A stretch of 64,000 bases of DNA, taken from the NCBI GenBank assembly GCA_964440495.1, contig CAYTSD010000001.1, positions 15,253 to 79,252 of the forward strand, in the 5' to 3' direction. The notes under the pieces were generated by a model that saw nothing but the letters and a program-made list of their open reading frames with translations, was not told the DNA's origin and did not search any database. The translations under genes were made by a program, and so were the position numbers. The DNA comes from Benthortus sp964440495 (GTDB lineage: Archaea > Thermoproteota > Nitrososphaeria_A > Caldarchaeales > Wolframiiraptoraceae). Shown here piece after piece: positions 1-7,376 of this stretch; position 1 is the first letter of the stretch, and every line of letters begins with the position of its first letter.

Positions 1-1770
1 GGTGAGGCGATAGTCTCAGGAGCGGTCACACCCGACCACTTCGAGGTTGACAAAAACACATTCAACATCCTTACAAAACAGGTTGCGCATAAGACCGTTG
101 AATACATCCGTGACCCGAAGACTGGGAAAACAATTCACGCCGAGGTTCCCCCTGAGAGGCAGGATGCCCCAAGCCTCTCCGACGAGGAGATCGTCGAGCT
201 GGCCAAGATAGCGAAGCGCATCGAGGAGCACTATGGGACGCCTCAGGACATAGAGTTCGCGGTCGACAGAGACCTACCCTTCCCAGAGAACCTCTTCATA
301 GTTCAGTCAAGGCCTGAGACGGTCTGGAGCCTGAAGGAGGCTGAAGCCAAAGCCGAGGGCTCGCAGCAGTCGCTCACAGTCGCCGAGGCCAAGATAGTTG
401 TCAAGGGTCTCCCAGCAAGCCCAGGCGTCCACGCGGGGAAAGCGAAGGTGGTTACAACCGTCGAGGAGGCTGACAAGCTGATCAAGGAGGGAGACATACT
501 TGTCACGAAGATGACGAACCCTGACTGGGTTCCATACATGAGGGTGGCCGGGGCAATCGTCACCGATGAGGGTGGAATGACATGCCACGCAGCAATAGTC
601 TCAAGAGAGCTTGGAATACCCTGCATCGTTGGAGCGAAGGATGCTACAAAGATACTGGAGACCGGTGAGACCTACACGGTTGACGCCAAGTCTGGGGTAG
701 TGTATGAGGGAGTGGTTGAGGAGCTTCTCAAGCCTGCGAGGGAGGCCGCGGCAGCAGCGGCGGCAGGGGTCACAGTAGCCCAGGCACCGGTAGTCACAGC
801 CACGAAGATCTACGTCAACCTCAGTATACCTGATGTCGCTGAGAAGGTTGTGAATGAGAGCCAGCCTGATGGGGTAGGTCTTCTGAGGGCGGAGCACCTC
901 ATGCTCAGCGTTGGGAAGCATCCGAGGCTTCTGATAGAGGAGGGTGGAGAGCAGAAGATGATAGACGCCTTCGCGGAAGGAATAAGGAAGGTTGCCCAAG
1001 CCTTCTTCCCGAGGCCGGTAGTCTATAGATTCCTAGACTTCAAGCCCGATGAGTTCCTCTCCCTGCCAGGCGGAGAGAAGTATGAGGAGGAGGCTGGACA
1101 CGTGGGCCCCAACCCGCTCATAGGGTACCGCGGAGCCTTCCGATACATCAAGGAGCCAGACATCTTCAGGCTCGAATGCAGGGCGATAAAGAAGGTTAGG
1201 GAGGAGTACGGCCTCAAGAACGTCTGGGTGATGGTGCCCTTCGTCCGGAGGGTCGAGGAGTTTGTCCAGGCGAAGAGGATAATGGAGGAGGAGGGGCTGC
1301 GCAGCGGCCCAGACTTCAAGGTCTGGATAATGGTAGAGGTTCCCAGCACAGTCCTCCTAATCGACAAGTTCATCGAGGCGGGGATCGATGGAGTAAGCTT
1401 CGGAACCAACGACCTAACGATGCTCATCCTAGGAATCGATAGAGACGACGCAGCGGTTCAGGAGATCTATGATGAGAGAAACCTCGCAGTTAGGAGGGCT
1501 CTAAGCCACGTCATAAGAATCTGTAGGGAGCATGGGGTTACGACAAGCGTCTGCGGCCAGGCTCCATCCAACTATCCGGAGATAGTTGAGTTCCTGATTA
1601 AGGAGGGTGTGACAAGTATCTCAGTGAATCCCGACAAGGTTATAGAGACGAGGAATCTGGTAGCCTCCCTTGAGAGGAAGGTTATGCTTGAGCAGCTCAG
1701 AGACCTCCTAGAGAAGACGGGTGACGCGGGCTCAAAGTCTCCGTTACGCTGGAGCAGTGAGCTCGACTAA
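1..1770 (+). CDS. ppsA: Phosphoenolpyruvate synthase, C-terminal part (5' end outside window)
   Basis: The reading frame is open from base 1 to the TAA at 1768-1770, so the N-terminal ATP-binding domain lies outside the window. What remains is the end of the ATP-grasp domain, the swivelling phosphohistidine domain and the C-terminal TIM barrel. The phosphohistidine loop GGMTCHAAIVSRELG is intact, with its His codon at 586-588. The PEP-binding barrel carries GTNDLT and the active-site Cys (TSVCGQ, codon 1552-1554). The family makes PEP from pyruvate and ATP in gluconeogenesis, or runs towards pyruvate in some thermophiles. An alanine-rich hinge near 745-775 separates the two domains. The 3' end overlaps the next gene by 14 bases. 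No frameshift was seen. Confidence 0.95.
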   Translation, partial: GEAIVSGAVTPDHFEVDKNTFNILTKQVAHKTVEYIRDPKTGKTIHAEVPPERQDAPSLSDEEIVELAKIAKRIEEHYGTPQDIEFAVDRDLPFPENLFIVQSRPETVWSLKEAEAKAEGSQQSLTVAEAKIVVKGLPASPGVHAGKAKVVTTVEEADKLIKEGDILVTKMTNPDWVPYMRVAGAIVTDEGGMTCHAAIVSRELGIPCIVGAKDATKILETGETYTVDAKSGVVYEGVVEELLKPAREAAAAAAAGVTVAQAPVVTATKIYVNLSIPDVAEKVVNESQPDGVGLLRAEHLMLSVGKHPRLLIEEGGEQKMIDAFAEGIRKVAQAFFPRPVVYRFLDFKPDEFLSLPGGEKYEEEAGHVGPNPLIGYRGAFRYIKEPDIFRLECRAIKKVREEYGLKNVWVMVPFVRRVEEFVQAKRIMEEEGLRSGPDFKVWIMVEVPSTVLLIDKFIEAGIDGVSFGTNDLTMLILGIDRDDAAVQEIYDERNLAVRRALSHVIRICREHGVTTSVCGQAPSNYPEIVEFLIKEGVTSISVNPDKVIETRNLVASLERKVMLEQLRDLLEKTGDAGSKSPLRWSSELD

Positions 1771-2212
1771 GCCCTCAGAGAAGCACCTTAAACAGGCACG
1801 GGAGGTAGCCTCCTACATCTCCTCTCATTATTCCGGCGCAGAGAAGATAGTTGAGCTGGGGGTGGGCTTCGCTCCCTGGACGGCGCTCGAACTCCGGCGA
1901 CTACTACCCCACACCAGAATTATTGTTGTGGATAAGAATCCTGAGGCTCTCCGAAATCTAAGCGGGAAGGGGCTTGAACCCCTCCTAGACGACCTCCTCA
2001 CACCAACCTTGGAACACTATCTCGGAGCCAGCCTCCTCTACTCCATCCACCCGCCTCCAGAGCTTCTACCCCCTATGCTAAGGCTCGCAGGAAGGGTTGG
2101 GGCAGCGCTCCTCGTCAAACCCCTCTCAGAAGACATCTACCTCTACGGCTTCCACCCTCCCTGGCGGAGGATTAGGCTGGAGTCCACCGTAATCTTTCTC
2201 CGAGAAGGATAG
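1757..2212 (+). CDS. UPF0146-like small Rossmann (methyltransferase-fold) protein
   Basis: A protein of about 151 residues with a Rossmann-type nucleotide-binding start (VELGVGFAPWTA) followed by a strand ending VDKNPEAL, as in SAM-dependent methyltransferases. It resembles the archaeal UPF0146 family, whose function is not established. I chose the GTG at 1757, which overlaps PEP synthase by 14 bases; an in-frame GTG at 1721 would overlap by 50. The C-terminal half is short and lacks a clear methyltransferase catalytic motif, so the activity is unproven. It probably shares a transcript with the PEP synthase gene. Confidence 0.6.
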   Translation: MSSTKPSEKHLKQAREVASYISSHYSGAEKIVELGVGFAPWTALELRRLLPHTRIIVVDKNPEALRNLSGKGLEPLLDDLLTPTLEHYLGASLLYSIHPPPELLPPMLRLAGRVGAALLVKPLSEDIYLYGFHPPWRRIRLESTVIFLREG

Positions 2213-2220
2213 GGTTTAAG
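2211..2220 (+). promoter_or_regulatory. TATA-like box before rpsL
   Basis: A GGTTTAAG-type A/T core centred near 2216 lies about 30 bases before the S12 start codon, as expected for a nearly leaderless archaeal transcript. It is assigned from spacing only. Confidence 0.35.
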
Positions 2221-2248
2221 AGCAGGTTCTCAGAGTCCTTAAGCTGAG

Positions 2249-2677
2249 ATGGGTAACGGCGAGTTCGCGGCCCGCAAGCTGAGGCAGAACCGTAAGAAGT
2301 TCAGGTGGAGTCAGCGCAAGTATAGGATTAGAATGCTTCATCTAAAGGAGAAGGTTGACCCACTTGAGGGCGCCCCGATGGCTAAGGGCATAGTCCTCCA
2401 GAAGGTTGGAATCGAGTCCCGTCAGCCTAACTCCGCCGTCCGGAAGGCTGTAAGGGTCCAGCTCATAAAGAATGGGAAGGTTGTCACAGCATTCCTTCCA
2501 GGAGACGGGGCGCTGAACGTGGTGGACGAGCATGACGAGGTAATCATAAGCGGTATCGGAGGCTCTCTCGGGAAGAGCATGGGAGACCTCCCAGGAGTCC
2601 GCTACAAGGTTGAGATGGTTAACGGCGTCCCACTAAACCTCCTAATCCTAGGCAAGGCTAAGAAGCCTAGGCGGTAG
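2249..2677 (+). CDS. rpsL: 30S ribosomal protein S12 (uS12), archaeal type
   Basis: 142 residues, the usual length for archaeal/eukaryotic uS12, with a basic N-terminal extension. The decoding-site loop PNSAVRK is at residues 60-66 and the second conserved loop (GGSLGKSMGDLPGVRYKV) is also present. The protein sits at the A-site decoding centre of the small subunit. In most archaea it is followed directly by S7; here an HD-domain gene intervenes and S7 is on the opposite strand. The ATG start at 2249 gives a normal N-terminus. Confidence 0.97.
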   Translation: MGNGEFAARKLRQNRKKFRWSQRKYRIRMLHLKEKVDPLEGAPMAKGIVLQKVGIESRQPNSAVRKAVRVQLIKNGKVVTAFLPGDGALNVVDEHDEVIISGIGGSLGKSMGDLPGVRYKVEMVNGVPLNLLILGKAKKPRR

Positions 2678-2722
2678 AGGAGGCGCAATAATTTATCCAT
2701 AGGTGGCCCCGGTTTCCTAGTC

Positions 2723-3511
2723 ATGGTACTGGTCTCTCCGACCCTGGTTAGACGGAAGGTTGAGAACTACCCGCTTCTAAGGAAGGCTCTAGCATTGCTT
2801 GAGAAGAGCTCGGAGGTTCAGTCCTATCTCTTCATGGCCAACGTGATGGCGGTTCAGAGACTAATGTACAACGACCATGGCCCAGTTCATTCAAAGATTG
2901 TAGCTGGCTCGGCTCTAGAGATTCTCGACCTACTCCTTGACAACGGGTATGAGTCTTCTGTCGTCGGAGACGGCGTGGGAGATGAAGAGGATGCAAGAAT
3001 GGTAGTCTTGCTCGGCGCCTACCTCCACGACATAGGCAACGCGGTTCATAGAAGCTTCCACCACATCACAGGGGTTGCGCTGGCCTCGAGGTTCCTCCCA
3101 AGGCTGCTCAAAGCCGTCTACGGAGAATGGGAGAAAGCCTACCGAATCACACCCGAGGTTCTCCACTGCATCTTCGCCCACGACGAGAAGGAGCAGGCTC
3201 TCAGCCTAGAGGCAGGTATCACGAAGATTGCTGATGGAACCGACATGGCCGAGGGGAGGGCTAGAATCCCCTACCGCCACGGGAAATCAGATATCCACGC
3301 CCTCTCAGCCCTAGCCATCAGACGTGTTGAGATACTGAGCGGAAGCCCCTCAAAGCCTGTTAGAATCCTCGTTGATATGGAGAATGAGGCTGGAGTCTTC
3401 CAGATAGAGCAGGTTCTCGGCCTCAAGATAAAGACCTCTGGGCTGGCTAAGGCCGTTGAGATAGAGGCGCTGAAGCGTGGGGAGCCCTTCAAGACGATAA
3501 CATTCGAGTAG
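2723..3511 (+). CDS. HD-superfamily metal-dependent phosphohydrolase
   Basis: 262 residues. Conserved HD-domain ligands are visible: VHSK (His56), the HD pair His102-Asp103 within AYLHDIGNAVHR, further His at 109, 113 and 114, His153 in FAHDEKE, and the closing Asp in GTDMAEGR (about 174). This pattern is complete, so a divalent-metal phosphohydrolase is expected, perhaps acting on nucleotides or cyclic nucleotides. The substrate cannot be read from the sequence. A TATA-like ATTTATCC near 2690-2697 suggests its own promoter. It ends two bases before the convergent S7 gene, inside what is normally the str operon. Confidence 0.8.
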   Translation: MVLVSPTLVRRKVENYPLLRKALALLEKSSEVQSYLFMANVMAVQRLMYNDHGPVHSKIVAGSALEILDLLLDNGYESSVVGDGVGDEEDARMVVLLGAYLHDIGNAVHRSFHHITGVALASRFLPRLLKAVYGEWEKAYRITPEVLHCIFAHDEKEQALSLEAGITKIADGTDMAEGRARIPYRHGKSDIHALSALAIRRVEILSGSPSKPVRILVDMENEAGVFQIEQVLGLKIKTSGLAKAVEIEALKRGEPFKTITFE

Positions 3512-3513
3512 CC

Positions 3514-4104
3514 TTACCTCGACGCCAACGCAACCCTCTCAAGCTCATGCTTCCTCCGCATAGCGAAGCTCTTAGCGTCGCCCTCGGCAGCCAATATTAT
3601 CTCATCCGCCAAGGCTTCGTCGGTGGTCTTCCTGTTCCTAAAGCTTGCCTCTCTCGCGCCTTGAGCAATATGCCTCAACGCTAGGTCAAGCCTCCTCTGA
3701 GGAGAGATATCCACCGCTTTGAAGTAGACTATTCCACCGTAGCTAAGCCTCGTGACATCCTCCCTTGGAGCAGCGTTCTCCAGAGCTCTCACCAGAACCT
3801 GTATAGGGTTCTGCCCGGTTCTGAGGTGAATAATCTCCAAAGCGTTTCTCACAATCTTGAGAGCCTTACTCTTCTTCCCACCGTTGGGGCCAGGCCGCAT
3901 AAACATGTTGGCAAGCCTCTCAACTATGTTTACCTCAGACTTGGCGAACCTCCTATGCTCATGCCTCCCCCCTGAGTGAGGAATCACAGTAGGCTTGAGA
4001 CAGATGTAACGCTTCAGCCCTGGGTCCTTGACCTCGACCTCATCCACGCTCCACTTACCGAAGATCTTGAACTTCTCCACGAGCTCCTTAGGCACCTCGC
4101 TCAT
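3514..4104 (-). CDS. rpsG: 30S ribosomal protein S7 (uS7), archaeal type
   Basis: 196 residues, typical of archaeal uS7 with its N-terminal extension. Recognisable parts are the rRNA-binding segment around NPIQVLVRALENAAPRED, the SYGGIVYFKAVDISPQRRLD region, and the basic C-terminus ending KHELERVALASR. It nucleates assembly of the 3' domain of 16S rRNA. It is transcribed opposite to S12 and EF-1alpha, unlike the co-directional arrangement in most archaea. A TATA-like motif (minus-strand GGTTTAATAG at about 4128-4137) lies some 28 bases upstream of the ATG at 4104. Confidence 0.96.
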   Translation of the reverse strand: MSEVPKELVEKFKIFGKWSVDEVEVKDPGLKRYICLKPTVIPHSGGRHEHRRFAKSEVNIVERLANMFMRPGPNGGKKSKALKIVRNALEIIHLRTGQNPIQVLVRALENAAPREDVTRLSYGGIVYFKAVDISPQRRLDLALRHIAQGAREASFRNRKTTDEALADEIILAAEGDAKSFAMRRKHELERVALASR

Positions 4105-4124
4105 CCAGCCTGGGAAGAGACGGC

Positions 4125-4185
4125 AGACTATTAAACCATTAGCCTCTTTTCAGCCGCCTATGCCTCCTCTAACCTTATATAATCC
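4125..4185. promoter_or_regulatory. Divergent promoter region between rpsG and EF-1alpha
   Basis: On the plus strand CTTATATAAT (4174-4183) is a good archaeal TATA box. It would start transcription near 4204, leaving a short leader with a GAGAGAGGTG ribosome-binding sequence before the ATG at 4228. On the minus strand GGTTTAATAG (4128-4137) serves S7. Both are inferred from motif and spacing. Confidence 0.5.
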
Positions 4186-4227
4186 CAGGTAACCAAATTC
4201 CGTGACCGAAAGAGAGAGGTGCGCTAG

Positions 4228-5526
4228 ATGTCATCCAAGCCTCACCTTAACCTAATAGTTGTAGGACACGTAGATCATGGCAAGTCTACGACGATGGGGC
4301 ACTTCCTAACAAAGCTCGGTGTCGTGGACCAGCGAATCCTCCAGCAATATGAGGAGGAAGCCAAGCGTCTGGGCAAGGAGAGCTTCAAGTATGCATGGAT
4401 TCTCGACCGTATCAGGGAGGAGAGGGAGAGAGGGCTTACAATCGACCTCGCCTTCCAGAAGTTCGAGACAAAGAAATACTACTTCACGCTCATCGACGCC
4501 CCAGGCCACAGAGACTTCGTAAAGAACATGATAACGGGTGCAAGCCAAGCCGACGCAGCTATCCTAGTGGTCTCGGCGAAGAAGGGTGAGTATGAGGTTG
4601 GGATAGCTCCAGGTGGACAGGCCAGGGAGCACGCCTTCCTCCTATTCATGCTCGGGATAAAGCAGGTCATAGTTCTCATAAACAAGATGGATGACCCGAC
4701 GGTAAATTACTCTAAGGAGCGTTACGAGGAGGTTAAGCAGGGTGTTACCGACCTCCTGAAGAGGATAGGGTTCGATGTCTCAAAGATACCCTTCATCCCC
4801 GTCTCAGGGTGGATGGGCGACAACCTCCTAGAGAAGAGCGACAAGACACCTTGGTATGATGGCCCAACCCTGCTGGAAGCCCTCGACGCGTTTCAAGAGC
4901 CTCCCAAACCCATCGACAAGCCCCTACGGATACCTATACAAGGCGTCTACTCGATTAGAGGCGTTGGAACAGTGCCTGTTGGAAGAGTTGAGACAGGGGT
5001 CCTAAAGCCAGGCGACACCGTAGTGATAATGCCCGCTGGAGTGAAGGGAGAGGTTAAGTCAATCGAGATGCATCACCAGCCTCTCCAGCAAGCCGTCCCA
5101 GGAGACAACATAGGCTTCGCCCTCAAAGGCGTCGACAAGTCCCAGCTCAGGAGAGGAATGGTTGCAAGCCATCCAGACAGTCCATGCAGCGTGGCCAAGG
5201 AGTTCATAGCCCAGATAATAGTAATCTACCATCCAACAGCCATAGCAGCTGGATACACTCCCGTAATGCATATCCACACAGCCCAGGTTGCAGTAAAGTT
5301 CGTTGAGCTCTTGGAGAAGATTGACCCGAGGACGGGCCAGGTGGTTGAGAAGAACCCCTCCTTCCTAAAGACTGGGGACGCTGCACGCGTCAAGCTAAGG
5401 CCTATCCAGCCTACGGCGTTGGAGGCCTACTCAGACTTCCCCGAACTTGGGAGATTCGCGATAAGAGACAGTGGAATGACGATAGCCGCTGGAATAGTCA
5501 GGGAGATAACAGAGAAAGGGCCATAA
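4228..5526 (+). CDS. tuf: Translation elongation factor 1-alpha (aEF1A)
   Basis: 432 residues, full length for archaeal EF-1alpha. GTPase motifs are intact: P-loop GHVDHGKST at residues 13-21, DAPGHRDF at 90-97 and NKMD at 152-155. Domains 2 and 3 follow, ending with a typical SGMTIAAGIV segment. It delivers aminoacyl-tRNA to the ribosomal A site. The gene has its own strong TATA box and leader. In many archaea the S10 gene follows; here UMP kinase does. Confidence 0.98.
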   Translation: MSSKPHLNLIVVGHVDHGKSTTMGHFLTKLGVVDQRILQQYEEEAKRLGKESFKYAWILDRIREERERGLTIDLAFQKFETKKYYFTLIDAPGHRDFVKNMITGASQADAAILVVSAKKGEYEVGIAPGGQAREHAFLLFMLGIKQVIVLINKMDDPTVNYSKERYEEVKQGVTDLLKRIGFDVSKIPFIPVSGWMGDNLLEKSDKTPWYDGPTLLEALDAFQEPPKPIDKPLRIPIQGVYSIRGVGTVPVGRVETGVLKPGDTVVIMPAGVKGEVKSIEMHHQPLQQAVPGDNIGFALKGVDKSQLRRGMVASHPDSPCSVAKEFIAQIIVIYHPTAIAAGYTPVMHIHTAQVAVKFVELLEKIDPRTGQVVEKNPSFLKTGDAARVKLRPIQPTALEAYSDFPELGRFAIRDSGMTIAAGIVREITEKGP

Positions 5527-5572
5527 ACAACCTTAATTTATTCCCACTAAAACGTATCTCCAAGGGATAGGG

Positions 5573-6256
5573 TTGAATCTAGTCATAAAGATAGGTGGAC
5601 ACCTAATCTTCAGGGAAGAAGGAGTAGATGTGAAACTGCTGAGAGAGCATGCCAGCATTCTCAGAGAACTCTATGACGGAGGCAGATGGGCTGTCGTAGT
5701 CGGAGGCGGAGACTTCGCAAGAAAATATGTCGAAGCATCTAGAAATCTTGGAATAAATGAAGCGGCATCCGACTCACTAGCAGTCCAAGTTACAAGAATC
5801 AATGCCAGGCTTCTCTCACTCGCACTCGGCGACGCAGCCTACCAAGCAATACCCGCAACCCTTGACAGGGTAAGAGAATACGCAGCCCTCGGGAAGATAG
5901 TCGTACTTGGAGGACTCCAGCCGGGGCAGTCGACGGTAGGTGTGGCGGCACTAACAGCGGAGGCGCTCGAGGCAGAGAAACTAATAATCGCAACCGACGT
6001 CGACGGAGTCTACACCAGCGACCCCAAAACAGACCCAAATGCAAAACTCCTAGAAGAAGTAACCTTGGGCAAGCTTCAGCAAATCCTCTCAAAAACCTCC
6101 CACAAAGCTGGAGAATACAAGCTAATAGACGCAATAGCTCTGAAGATTCTCTCAAGAAGCAGGATTCCAGCAATCTACATAAACGGTGGAAACCCAGAGA
6201 ACCTCAGGAAAGCAATACTCGGAGAAAAGATAGGAACACTCGTCAAACCCGAATAA
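5573..6256 (+). CDS. pyrH: Uridylate kinase (UMP kinase), archaeal type
   Basis: 227 residues of the amino-acid-kinase fold. Seen are the N-terminal KIGGHLI, the glycine loop VVVGGGDFAR, DSLAVQVTRINA (UMP-site region), and the nucleotide-binding ATDVDGVYTSDPK. The length and lack of an allosteric extension fit archaeal UMP kinases, which phosphorylate UMP to UDP. The start is TTG at 5573, with a TATA-like TTAATTTATT at 5533-5542. A 26-base stretch of its 3' coding sequence (6156-6181) recurs exactly downstream of the tRNA gene. Confidence 0.9.
   Translation: MNLVIKIGGHLIFREEGVDVKLLREHASILRELYDGGRWAVVVGGGDFARKYVEASRNLGINEAASDSLAVQVTRINARLLSLALGDAAYQAIPATLDRVREYAALGKIVVLGGLQPGQSTVGVAALTAEALEAEKLIIATDVDGVYTSDPKTDPNAKLLEEVTLGKLQQILSKTSHKAGEYKLIDAIALKILSRSRIPAIYINGGNPENLRKAILGEKIGTLVKPE
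6156..6181 (+). repeat. 26-base direct repeat, copy 1 (inside pyrH)
   Basis: Starts GAAGCAGGATTCC and ends CTACATA. It is identical to 6439-6464, so the two copies flank the tRNA-Leu gene at a spacing of 283 bases. Identity was read base by base and stops at both borders. Confidence 0.85.
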
Positions 6257-6293
6257 CCCTTATCAAAACCCCTCAAAACACATTAGGCAGAGA

Positions 6294-6410
6294 GCGGGGG
6301 TAGCCAAGCCTGGTCAAAGGCGGCGGGCTTAAGAACACACAAACCTGGTCAGAAGCTAAGAAACCCGCTCCCACAGGGGTTCGCGGGTTCGAATCCCGCC
6401 CCCCGCACCA
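6294..6410 (+). tRNA. tRNA-Leu(UAA) with a 29-base intron and encoded CCA
   Basis: The acceptor stem GCGGGGG (6294-6300) pairs with CCCCCGC (6400-6406). The discriminator is A6407 and CCA is encoded at 6408-6410. The anticodon stem GCGGG (6323-6327) pairs with CCCGC (6364-6368), leaving loop C-U-UAA-G-A with anticodon at 6330-6332. The T arm is GCGGG/CCCGC around TTCGAAT (6383-6399), and a long variable arm (about 6369-6382) marks it as Leu. An intron at 6334-6362, at the canonical 37/38 site, must be removed to form the loop. The encoded CCA is normal for many archaea. Confidence 0.93.
6334..6362 (+). other. tRNA intron with bulge-helix-bulge splice sites
   Basis: The central helix CTTA (6328-6331) pairs with TAAG (6357-6360). 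It is flanked by the 3-base bulges AGA (6332-6334) and AAA (6361-6363). Cutting after the second base of each bulge releases 6334-6362. The intron-side outer helix is poor (A6335 opposite C6356), so this is a relaxed form of the motif. Confidence 0.8.
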
Positions 6411-6438
6411 GTAAATGAACACATCCACTAGACACTAT

Positions 6439-6464
6439 GAAGCAGGATTCCAGCAATCTACATA
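6439..6464 (+). repeat. 26-base direct repeat, copy 2 (downstream of tRNA-Leu)
   Basis: Exact copy of 6156-6181 lying 29 bases after the tRNA CCA end. It is not in a reading frame here, so it looks like the duplicated, non-functional copy. The rest of 6411-6526 holds no gene that I can see. Confidence 0.85.
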
Positions 6465-6526
6465 TAATCAAATCCGAGTCCCAAGTTATCTGGAAACATT
6501 AAATCATGTCCGTTGAGGAAAAATTT

Positions 6527-7357
6527 CTACTTAAAGTTTGAGATTATCTCTTTTTCAAATTCTTTAATCTTTTTTGCGGCCTCCCTTCTAGGGAATCTCC
6601 ATGTTGCGGCGTAAAGACTGCATCCAGCCTTCTCATATGCCTCGACTTCTTTTAGGTAGGCTTTAATCTCATCATGTGTGGAGTATTCTGCGTATGCGTA
6701 TGTGAAGTTTTCTCCTCTTCCATGCTTATGTAGAAGTTTCTCTAGCTCTTCCTTTAGTCTCTCATAGGTTGAAGGGGAAACCATTGTTGGAATCCACCCA
6801 TCACCCATTTCAGCGGCGGCCTTCAGCATCCTTCTACCTGTTGTGCCCCACCACATAGGTGGATGAGGCTTCTGAATAGGTTTAGGTTCAAGTATGGTGT
6901 TTTCCACATGATAGTATTTTCCATCGAAGTTTACACTACTCTCAGTCCATAGTCTCAGTATTAGTCTGACGCCTTCAATAGTTCTTGAAACCCTCTCAGA
7001 GTCCGGATACCATCTCCAATATCCATTAAACTCAGGTTTATACCATCCTGCTCCGACGCCTAGTACCGCTCTTCCGCCTGAGAGTATGTCGAGTGATGAG
7101 ACTATTTTCGCAAGCTGCGCTGGATGTCTGAAGGGTATCGGAGTTACACAGGTTCCAAGCCTAATCTTTTCAGTATAAGCCGCAACATAGGTGAGGGCGA
7201 GCCATGCATCTAGAGTCCGATTATCTCCTGGAAAATTGTAGTGGTCCCATATTAACAATATGTCGAATCCAGCTTCCTCGGCAGCCGCTGCAACCTCCCT
7301 TAGGAGTACTCTATCAATGTATGGGGACTGATTTGGGATTATTACTCCGAACTTCAT
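6527..7357 (-). CDS. LLM-class flavin/F420-dependent oxidoreductase
   Basis: 276 residues from the ATG at 7357 (MKFGVIIPNQSPYIDR); a longer in-frame extension to 7429 would overlap the upstream gene and is unlikely. Bacterial-luciferase-like TIM-barrel features are DILLIWDHYNFPG, RLGTCVTPIPFRHPAQLAK and SGGRAVLGVGAGWYKPEF, then an EGVRLILRLW helix and PHPPMWWGTTGRRM. Members use FMN or F420 for monooxygenation or hydride transfer. The substrate is unknown. It lies 19 bases downstream of a thiolase and is probably cotranscribed with it, which hints at acyl-CoA or lipid/isoprenoid metabolism. Confidence 0.8.
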   Translation of the reverse strand: MKFGVIIPNQSPYIDRVLLREVAAAAEEAGFDILLIWDHYNFPGDNRTLDAWLALTYVAAYTEKIRLGTCVTPIPFRHPAQLAKIVSSLDILSGGRAVLGVGAGWYKPEFNGYWRWYPDSERVSRTIEGVRLILRLWTESSVNFDGKYYHVENTILEPKPIQKPHPPMWWGTTGRRMLKAAAEMGDGWIPTMVSPSTYERLKEELEKLLHKHGRGENFTYAYAEYSTHDEIKAYLKEVEAYEKAGCSLYAATWRFPRREAAKKIKEFEKEIISNFK

Positions 7358-7376
7358 GTCTTTTCCCTCGGTGTTA

